64,000 bases of DNA. It comes from Periconia sp. R9002 (Eukaryota > Ascomycota > Dothideomycetes > Pleosporales > Periconiaceae). The stretch lies in the NCBI GenBank assembly GCA_023627715.1, contig JAMAHW010000025.1, forward strand, positions 124,001 through 188,000, written 5' to 3'. A model generated the notes under the pieces. The model was given only the letters and a program-made list of their open reading frames with translations, did not search any database and was not told where the DNA came from. This document shows, one piece after another, positions 56,088 through 64,000 of the stretch (the first letter of the stretch is position 1; every line of letters starts with the position of its first letter). A program made the translations under genes and the position numbers.

Positions 56088-56442
56088 GGGCTGGATTTAG
56101 GAGTAAGGCACACCAGTACCTAATTTCGCAGTGGGGCTTAATGGCCCATCGAAGGAGGCTGTGTTTTTAGGATGACAACAAATTTACGAAACCTAGTAGT
56201 CAAGACACTTTGACCACTCCTCATGCAGTATTAGCTTCGATTAGTGAAACTCCAGTTATTGCTTTTTAGAATAAGTGTGATCTTCGTAACATTTCCTAGC
56301 ACCTGTGCCTCGCGAACACTGCTTCGCGGTCTAGTAATACGACAACGGGCTTTATTCCAGCAGGAAAGGTACTAGTCTATAAGCGGTAATGAATAACACG
56401 TATTAAGCGACTCTTCATTTTTTTATAATATAAAATAAGGAG

Positions 56443-56574
56443 CGATACCCAGGGTAACAATGATCTGTGAGGATCAAATTCAATTTCATACAATGAGGAG
56501 ACATTTACGAGAGCAATTGCATCTGCGCTGTGAAAAGTCACGCTGGGAAAAGCGGAATATACGAAATTTTTCAG
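56443..56574 (-). repeat. Dispersed degenerate repeat, copy A
   Basis: This stretch aligns with 61014-61137 through CGATACCCAGGGTA, CTGTGAGGATCAA, an ATGAGGAGA block and a more distant CAGCGTG/ATATTCGT part. Both copies lie in the same orientation about 4.6 kb apart. On the minus strand the best conserved part can be read as DPHR...LPWVS in both copies, so an old coding origin is possible. Confidence 0.6.
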
Positions 56575-58168
56575 CTCCTGAAACACCTGACTTAGTTCAG
56601 GATTGCCACCGATAAACACGTATTTAGTGGAAGAATCGACACTTCGGGTATTTAAGCACTTATTCAAAAGCTGGAGACGGCTTTATGCGACTGATTTTGG
56701 GTAGACTGGACTGGTATCTCTTTCAGATGACTAACTAACCGCAACGGTCGATATGTTGAATCTAAGCAAGTTACACAACCATGTTATTGTGGCCCGAGAG
56801 GATGAGTAATAGGTCTGATGACCGTCGCACGAAATGAACGTACCTTTGTGATCCCGACTTGGAGAGACCTGACCGAGGAAATCAACATTGAGTGGTCAAT
56901 CTCACCTGAAAAAAAAAACTGTCTAATGAAACCTCCCTTCAGAAAATGATAAGCAAACGCCGTTTAAATCTGCAGGGAATTCTAATACGCCCAATTTGAA
57001 GTGGTCCATATATTACGTGTTGTACTAGAAATCGCAAAATTATGACTGGATTTGTGTGTCAAGAGCGAAGAATACACTACCATCAGAACAAAAATATTGC
57101 CAAGAAATTAAATCTATTTAAGATTACATGTTTACAGCTGTGACTTACCGAATGGTGGGAAACGCGAACGGATCACTCTATCTCCACTCCAATACTTTTT
57201 GAAACGAAAGACTTGTTAGAGCAAAAATGTCTTACTGGCGTTGGCAACGACAGAGCCCCGTAGAAAATTCCATGATATCATTCAGGGAACCTTCAAATGT
57301 TGGAATATATATATCTCACGTGATCAAGTCGCGTCTTCTAATAGCGCGGAAGGACATCAAAGGTAAAGCTATTGCCGCCGCACACTAAACTAATGAAAGA
57401 TGTAAAGCACTTTGGGAGTTGATCTTCATATGGGAGGGGAAGCGTATCACGCGAGACATAATGTCTTTCAATGTTATCGCCGACTGAAAAGACAGATACG
57501 GAACAATATCGATCAGTTCGGCTTCTCGCATGCGTGACGCCACATTTGATTGAATGATCCATTGCAAAATTAACTTCGAAGTACATAATTTCCAATCCTC
57601 CTGCCTTTTGCGGGGTGATGAGGGCGAGATCTCTCTTACCTCATTGGGACATACCCACAGAAAGACCCCTGGTGGCTAAAAATATACGAACTGGGATTGG
57701 TTGGGACATTTTCAATATAGTAAATGCCTTCCGGCATCCCGAAGCACATATTCGGCACTCTTTCATAATACGCTAGACACATAATAGAGATCTTCGGTAC
57801 AGTCGTTTATGTGCCGAAGAGCGAATATCCAAGCATCGACGCGAGAAGACCGCTAGTAAAAAAATTCTGAGAACACTTTCATTGTAAGAGACTGCCTTAC
57901 TATTGCTATCTGCCCTATATTCAAAGAAGAAGCGAGTTTCGAACGGTATGAAAGCTCTGTCCTTTAACCACCAGCTCACTGGAAAAGTAACTTGGGGTGG
58001 TGCACCGTTCGAGTACATGAACTTAGGATTCTACAAAATTGCAAGCCACACCCAAGGAAGGAACAAAGGCGAAGAAAAAATTGTAAGAAAAAAGGGGGAA
58101 GCGGAGGATAAGCCTCCGACTCTCTGTGCCATATCCAACCCCTGAAGGACTCACGTGTGGATTACCCT

Positions 58169-59029
58169 TCACTGAAATGGAATCCCACACTTCTTGGCAC
58201 ACGACTGAACAATACTCGTGAAAGAGCTTGCGAGGGTGGGTCTCAATCCCATGATTTGTGCCGGAGTCAAGAAATCAGAGTATCCAGTTGCGGCCTGGAG
58301 GACCTCGTCTGGCTCTGCTGAGAAGAATCCAAGCGCCGCTTCAACACGTCCAGGATCGGGAATATCAAACCCTGCAACGAAGACAGCGGGCTCGCACTCG
58401 GGGTTAAACTGCCAATGGACGAGACCTTTGGGGAACAGCATGCCGGTGTAGTTGGAAAGGGTTGTGTTAATCTGAACAGAAGGCCCAACAGGTGGTGGTG
58501 GTCCACCCACGACATTTCCGAAGCCACTGTCATTCTCGAGAATGAGGGCGCCAACGAGTGACCCTTGAACAACAGTTAGAAACTCATTTGCACGTGGGTG
58601 CCAGTGTGGGGTATTGAGGCCGCAGGGGTTGACGAAGCCGACAGCCTGAGCAAGACCGGTGCTGCCCAGAGCAGGAAAGTTGTTGATGGTGGAGAGAAAG
58701 ATAGTGCCACCAGTGGGAGCCTTGACCGTGTTGTTGATGAACTGGAAAGTGTCGTTTTGAGCATCTGGGGCATGGGGGAAGAGGATGGCTTCGCGGGCAG
58801 TTTCGGACTGCGCGAGCAACAGAGCGGTGCGCTGGTCGTTGAGTTGTTGGGTGGTGAGGGCATTAACGGTGTCGGGGTTGATTTCCCGCTTGGATAGGGG
58901 ATTCATGTGTTCAAAGGAAGTGTATGCTTCCGCTTCGCGGGCCTCTAGTGCCTTCGCATCTTTGACAGCTAGAGGGGATGCCACCGAAGCTGCCACCATG
59001 AGGGCAAGGACAGAGTTGATTGAGTGCAT
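58169..59029 (-). CDS. Secreted cupin, germin/spherulin-like
   Basis: A single exon gives 286 aa from MHSINSVLALMVAASVASP, whose first 18 residues are a signal peptide. This start is preferred over an in-frame upstream codon because the leader begins there. The germin box NTPHWHPRANEFLTVVQG has His142, His144 and Glu149 as metal ligands; box 2 is FPKGLVHWQFNPECEP with a fourth His. The closest type is the spherulin-1A-like cupins of slime moulds and fungi, secreted proteins linked to stress or spore walls, some with manganese-dependent activity. Activity here is unknown. It stands alone in gene-poor DNA. Confidence 0.88.
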   Translation of the reverse strand: MHSINSVLALMVAASVASPLAVKDAKALEAREAEAYTSFEHMNPLSKREINPDTVNALTTQQLNDQRTALLLAQSETAREAILFPHAPDAQNDTFQFINNTVKAPTGGTIFLSTINNFPALGSTGLAQAVGFVNPCGLNTPHWHPRANEFLTVVQGSLVGALILENDSGFGNVVGGPPPPVGPSVQINTTLSNYTGMLFPKGLVHWQFNPECEPAVFVAGFDIPDPGRVEAALGFFSAEPDEVLQAATGYSDFLTPAQIMGLRPTLASSFTSIVQSCAKKCGIPFQ

Positions 59030-60845
59030 TTTGAGCTTGATTGAACGCCTTTTTTCTCTGGTAGTAGTAAAGATGGATGAAGAAGCTGAGGTGAGGAAGG
59101 TATTCTTCGCTGGTATTTCTCGTCCCTTTATACTTTTTACCACGTGGTTGACCCGCACTCAATTTCATAGCTGCCTCATACACGCCGTGCAGTCCCTTGC
59201 TACTTCTCACAGGAACGGATTCATTTCAATCTCCGTCATGGCACAAAGTGAAGTCATTTCTCATCACGAGCAGTCTAGATGGACTTTGTGGGCACGGGGA
59301 CTTCGCGGGAATCTCTTGAACTGTTCTCTTCCAAGCTTTAGGCCCTGACATCAGCATATCCCATGCGCACTCCTCCGTTCTATTCACTCTCATCAAGGTA
59401 ACGCCAATACATGGTTACGTATGCAATGGATGTTAAGTTACTAAGCCACACCCACGCGGCTTGTTTCGAATAAGCTTCTCACCCAGAAGCTTGCACTGTG
59501 TTTCACTCAATCATTCACGTGTATAAACGAGATTTTACGCCCCATTAGATGTAGGATTCCGTTATATGACATCTTTTGAGGCGCGTGAGGAACTTATTAA
59601 TCGTCTTGGTGCTGATCGTGGCTACAGTAAGGCTAGATGAAGATGATTACAAGATGAACTTGAACGCTTACAACTATTTTCAAGACATCCATTTCGGTTC
59701 TAAGATGTATCACCGAGGAAACATGGGCGCAACATTAACCTGCGATCCATACTGATTGTGTCAGCAATGTGGCTGGGACAAGGGCTCCTTTGCTTATGCG
59801 CCACATTCCTGACCACGAGCCTCGAGTCAGATCATCCCACGCGGATTTCTAGTTGAACTGCTCCATTGAATAGTGGAACCACTGGGTTGCATATCTGTGG
59901 GTGAACGCGTTTACGGTTTAGTATGCGTACTAGTCGCAAGTATTAATATCCTCGCAGTATTGCTGAGCATGCAACACACCATTTACGCATGAGCGCAAGA
60001 TTTGACGGACATAAATCAATTGTTCTTTTGTAACAGTTGCGTTATTAATACATATGATCATGCCTAACTTAACGATTATTATTCCAAAACTGTAAGGAGA
60101 GAATGATAATGCATGGCAACGCACTTATACTGGTGTTGTTGGTGGTGGGTAAGCTGAACGGCTAGGTTTAGCAGATGACCATCGCAAGTGTCGTTGCGAG
60201 TAAGCACGTGTATGAGTAAACTCCTGAGTTGACGTCAAAACCTTTTTTAAAAAGAAGCCGTGAGTATCCGCGTTATTTTATCGTAGTCCGTTGTGGCCGT
60301 GCGTTCCCAAAAGGTGATACCTGAAGGCACTAACAAGCTTTCCATCCTTTCTTGTGGGTGTACGCGCTCCTATGCAGGATCTGTCATCCAGGTAGGACCT
60401 AAGTATATTCTACTGTGTCTTTCCGCGTCATTACTTCCATTTTTGATAATTTCAATAAAAATTTGTGGGACAACCCAATCACTCTAGGCAACGAACATCT
60501 GTCTGCTTTCACTAATATCCTTGGATCAACCGGTCAGCCATTGAAGACCAGTCATCATGTGTAACAATCAGCAGGGATGAGAACTTTTACCACTGCCATT
60601 CTTTTTTTATTTTCCAATTTTATGTGATCTTTTGCGTAGTATCGTTGTTTTGTATAGGTAGGGATAGCCCTCGGTGCTGCGGTACTGTAAAATATTCAAA
60701 TCCGATCTGAAAGTTGCCATATAGAGCGGAATCATGGTAATTTTTATTGCATACATGAACCGATCTGTTACCTTGTTCTCGTAATAAATTATCTGGACAA
60801 AACGCGGTAGAATAGTATTCAGTTTTTTTCTAGCCCATAAAAAAT

Positions 60846-60847
<2 letters not shown>

Positions 60848-60897
<50 letters not shown>
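60848..60897 (+). repeat. Poly-A tract of 50 nt
   Basis: An uninterrupted run of 50 A. It is longer than expected by chance and could mark the 3' end of a retroposed sequence or be an expanded homopolymer. I see no reverse transcriptase frame and no clear target-site duplication beside it. Confidence 0.9.
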
Positions 60898-60899
<2 letters not shown>

Positions 60900-60934
60900 A
60901 TCCAATTCACCATCTTTCTTGGCAATTTGCAACT

Positions 60935-61137
60935 ATGAGGAGAGAGTGTCAGTTGCCTGTGTGCCCGTCCTGGCTAAGGACGTTACCCAGTGTACCCCCC
61001 CCTCCACCTGTGTCGATACCCAGGGTAGCGATACTCTGTGAGGATCAATATCAAATTCAAATTCATTCATGAGGAGAGAGTGATTCTCTTTGCAACAGGG
61101 CCCAGCGTGATTGGCATATTCGTGAAACTTCTATAGC
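60935..61137 (-). repeat. Dispersed degenerate repeat, copy B with a partial third copy
   Basis: Bases 61014-61137 match copy A at 56443-56574. The block ATGAGGAGAGAGTG occurs at about 60935 and again at about 61069, so part of the element is also present a second time about 135 nt upstream. It starts just after the poly-A tract. Confidence 0.55.
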
Positions 61138-61448
61138 GAATTTGAGATGTGTTTTTGATAGTTAATGCTTGGCCAGACAAGGGAAAGACAAGGCGATGAA
61201 ATTAGCCACACCAAATTCTTCCTGTGTCTCGTGCTCAGCCACTATCAGCTTCAAGTTCGCTTCAATCTTCCATTGACGATGGGTCTGCTCACCGATCAGG
61301 AACATTTCTCGTGGGAAGGTGAACCAGACCATTACGGTTTACGAGAATTGTTGTAGTTACATAAACCTCAAATGATGCTTATAGAACTTGTGCTACAACC
61401 GATGGCGGGAGACCATAGTATACATTTCGCAAAAAAGTGCGACGAGCA

Positions 61449-61553
61449 AAAAAGTCCGAGTATTGTAAGAATACAGCCAAGTGTTGTGAGAATAAAGTCC
61501 GAAGTTGACGAGAAGAACGTCCGAGTGTTACGAGAAAAAAGCCCGAATGTTGC
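61449..61553 (+). repeat. Minisatellite, five imperfect 21-bp units
   Basis: Units begin at about 61449, 61470, 61491, 61512 and 61533 around a core like GTCCGAGTGTTGTGAGA, with a partial unit before them. Since 21 is a multiple of three, the array stays open as seven-residue repeats (KSPSIVR, IQPSVVR and so on) in a frame at 61372-61638. Whether that frame is expressed is unknown. Confidence 0.85.
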
Positions 61554-62958
61554 TACCAAAAGATGCCTTCAACCTATTTCGTCTTCGGTAGACCGAAGTA
61601 GGTCTATTCTACGAAAGCTTGGCCTCCGCACGCTATGACTATAATCAATCAATAATGCGACGTTCTCCTTGGGTTCAAATTTGTCTTATGTTAGCGAGAA
61701 GCCTCTTTTTTATGAAGTGCTTAGAATGTAGAGGCACACTCTGTTTCGTGGAGCTCTAGAAAGCAACATTACACACTTATGTACCCACCCCGGGATTAAG
61801 ACCTTCGAACCTATCCAAGAAAGGTCTCTCAAGATCTGTCAGCATATAAATTGGTGCGAAGCAGAGGGTGATGGGGAAACGTTTCGGCTTCAAAGTATAC
61901 CTAGGTATAGTTTGTGGATTATCACATTCAATCAAAACCTTCGCACTGGGGCAGTCCTTCACGGCAATTATTGGAGTGCGACGAAAAAAAATCAGAGATT
62001 ATATCCAGCATGCACCTCTTATCCATTCAAAACGAAGACATTTCTTCAGGTCACTACCTACATGGGTAGGTGATGCTCAGAATGTTAGTCACGTGATGTG
62101 CGAAGGAAACGCGCTGAGAATCAATGTATCCACATGATATGCTACAAGGAACAAAATTAGAATGTTAGACCCATGTACGGGCGAAAGCGCACAATTACAG
62201 ACAAACAAACTTTTTGGGGGCTAACGCCAGCACCGCCTTTTTGTGTGTAACATCGACGCGTGTACGCCTGTGCATGTAACGTTCAATCCACAAAGGGAAA
62301 AGCTTGATCTCTTGAGTAAGCTGCAAGTATTACACGCAACGCTACCAAGTGGGCAAATGCTTTCTCACCCATCATCCAGTTCGAGTTGTAGTATCAAAAC
62401 CGGAAGAAAAAGCGCATGTGAGGATGAGCTGCCACTGATACAAGAAGTGAAAAGGCAACACTCGAAATGCACGCTGAAAACCACATAGTGGGGCCTGTTA
62501 CCCTTTACTCAGTGCATGACACATGTGCTGTATTGCGCACGGCCGAGGTGAGCATCTCCACGAACCGACTCCGGGGGCCAAAACCAACTTCTCCTCTGCC
62601 GTGTGTGCCGTGGGGCTGTGAGACCGCAACTCCTTAATGGAACACCATCGCTCTGGATTAGAATCTTGAAACACGTGCCCGGCTGCCTAACTGTTGCACA
62701 CTCAAAGGAATGCGCAAATAAGAACGTTTGGTTACAGGTCTACATCGAAAAACGATTGCCGATACGGAAACGTCTTACTTCAGCATGTATTCTGATACTC
62801 ACACGTCGCGTGCAAGCCTCGATGAAACCCCCTTCCTTCCCTGCCCATTTCCTCTTTAGGCACTCGGGTCGGTGTTGATGGAGAACATTTATTTAAAACT
62901 GCTACTTTTGCAAGAATTCCCATTTCTTCTTCATGTTTGCAATGCGCAACTCGTTGCA

Positions 62959-63908
62959 ATGTCTATTATCCTATGTTTTCTGCTCGCGTCATTTGCTTCG
63001 GCTAAACCAGCCTTTCCCATGACTGCATCGCCTCCAATACCACCGCACGTCTTCGCACGACAAGTCACCACAAGCAAAGTGCCATCAATCTGCGGGTACG
63101 GCGCGGGAGAAAAAGGATGGGGCGCGCCCGAATCGTCGAAATGCATGGTTGATACCGAAGCGGGCTACTTTGGCTTCTGTCCGCTCACGAAGAGCAACGC
63201 AAAAGACTGTGGATTTGCTCGAGCATGTATTGACTCGCACACGTGCACGAAGGGAGCAAAGGGGAGCGGTGGGTGTGGGAGAACGGGTGATCAGCCGTAT
63301 GGGACATTAACGTGGTATGTTTGTGAGTTTCCAAATCATTCAAACACTCACCTGTTTCTCACATAGATTCGCTCTGATCTTCCTGCAGTACGGGTGAAGA
63401 CAATGGGTACTGCTACACAAATCTGCTCCTCGCCCCCCCTTCTGCTTCAGACAACCCATCATCATCACCACCGACAGCAACATACACTTACTTAGGCTGC
63501 GCAAAGTCATACCGCCAAGCCTCGTTTGTCATTGCAACAGATGTCCTTCCATCACCATCCACCCCCATAAACGCCAATACCCACCCAAAATCTTCCCCAC
63601 ATGTAAGAGCAATTGTAGGGGGCGTTCTGGGCGGCCTCGCAATCATTGCTATCACTGTTATATTGTTTTACTTCCTGCGCAAAACATTTCATACACGCTC
63701 CCTCGCCACCCCCCGTACTCCCACACCTGTTTCCCCTGCAGACAGGGGCTCGCAGGATTGTCTTAGTCCTCGGATAGAGGTAGCAAATTCTATGATAGCA
63801 GAGATGGAGGGACATGCTGCGATAATGGAGGCAGACGAGAAGTCTTTGGTCTACGAAATGCCCGTTCCGCCCGCGGAGTTGGGAGAGGGGATTGGGAGAG
63901 GGGATTGA
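62959..63908 (+). CDS. Secreted-type single-pass membrane protein with Cys-rich ectodomain
   Basis: Two exons (62959-63314 and 63389-63908) join to 291 aa. The signal peptide is MSIILCFLLASFASA. The ectodomain has about ten Cys between residues 40 and 160 (ICGYG, SKCMVD, GFCPL, DCGFARAC, HTCTKG, GGCG, then CTGEDNGYCY and LGCAKS). A Pro/Ser-rich stalk leads to one membrane helix at about 193-214 (AIVGGVLGGLAIIAI...) and an acidic tail of about 75 residues. The layout (Cys domain, stalk, GGVxGG-type helix, cytosolic tail) is common among fungal surface proteins and possible wall sensors. I cannot name a ligand or family. The ATG at 62878 upstream is less likely because the leader is then interrupted by polar residues. 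Confidence 0.75.
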
Positions 63909-64000
63909 GAGGGCAGAACTTAGTGTTGACACCCGCTCTCCTACTTCGTAGACTCCTAAACTGGACTCGCACCGTCGATAGATGGACAATCTGTTCGGAA

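Larger units (their letters stand above)
55048..58168. other. Gene-poor region of about 3.1 kb with decayed repeats
   Basis: AT-rich DNA with no supportable gene. It contains a hairpin (56039-56087), one copy of a dispersed repeat (56443-56574) and a few short minus-strand frames (56377-56667, 57338-57595, 57773-58018). These frames could be remains of broken genes; none has a recognised domain. Confidence 0.5.
59030..62958. other. Gene-poor region of about 3.9 kb with repeats
   Basis: No supportable gene. It contains a 50-nt poly-A run, copy B of a dispersed repeat with a partial third copy, and a 21-bp minisatellite. The minus-strand frame 61777-61962 and the plus-strand frame 61868-62137 overlap and have no recognised content. 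Confidence 0.5.

Noticed and set aside
60844..61041. Poly-lysine frame starting in the A50 tract
   Set aside because: Translation of a homopolymer; no support as a gene.
61449..61553. CRISPR array
   Set aside because: Units are directly tandem without spacers and the DNA is fungal nuclear; it is a minisatellite.

Overview
The window is nuclear DNA of a filamentous ascomycete (Pezizomycotina). The evidence is many short introns of about 45-120 nt with GT-AG ends, fungal-specific families (UstYa/DUF3328, Zn2Cys6 regulator, HET, RTA1, NmrA-like, fungal TRK and CE3 proteins), mitochondrial presequences and a nuclear tRNA gene with a small intron. I cannot fix the class from sequence alone. Gene models below were spliced by hand; for nearly every multi-exon gene the exon lengths sum to a multiple of three.

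Layout. (a) 1-4.3 kb: two divergent UstYa-family genes (the first cut by the window edge) and a cytochrome P450. This is the signature of a dikaritin-type ribosomal peptide or related biosynthetic cluster continuing to the left; no precursor peptide gene is visible here. (b) 4.7-9.1 kb: a tRNA-Gly(TCC), an AIM9-like mitochondrial phosphotransferase and an alpha/beta hydrolase. (c) 9.3-16.7 kb: acid trehalase and the glycine-cleavage P-protein. (d) 18.7-24.1 kb: an NmrA-like protein, a Zn2Cys6 regulator and a second P450, a possible small co-regulated unit. The regulator and P450 share a promoter holding a palindromic double GATA site. (e) 25-42.2 kb, the conserved core: guanine deaminase, Ubp16-like deubiquitinase, mitochondrial bL9, class II fructose-bisphosphate aldolase, a second NmrA-like protein, an MFS exporter and a TRK potassium transporter. 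(f) 43-55 kb, accessory: CE3-type secreted esterase, a small membrane protein, a C2H2 regulator whose 5' end carries three closely spaced inverted repeats (one a perfect 46-bp palindrome), a GMC oxidoreductase, a small secreted Cys-containing protein, a HET-domain protein and an RTA1 transporter. (g) 55-63 kb: gene-poor DNA around a single cupin gene, with dispersed degenerate repeats, a 50-nt poly-A tract and a 21-bp minisatellite; then a Cys-rich single-pass membrane protein at the right edge.

The strongest leads are the UstYa/P450 group at the left edge, the loss of the usual I-helix acid/threonine residues in both P450s, and the palindrome cluster at the 5' end of the C2H2 gene.
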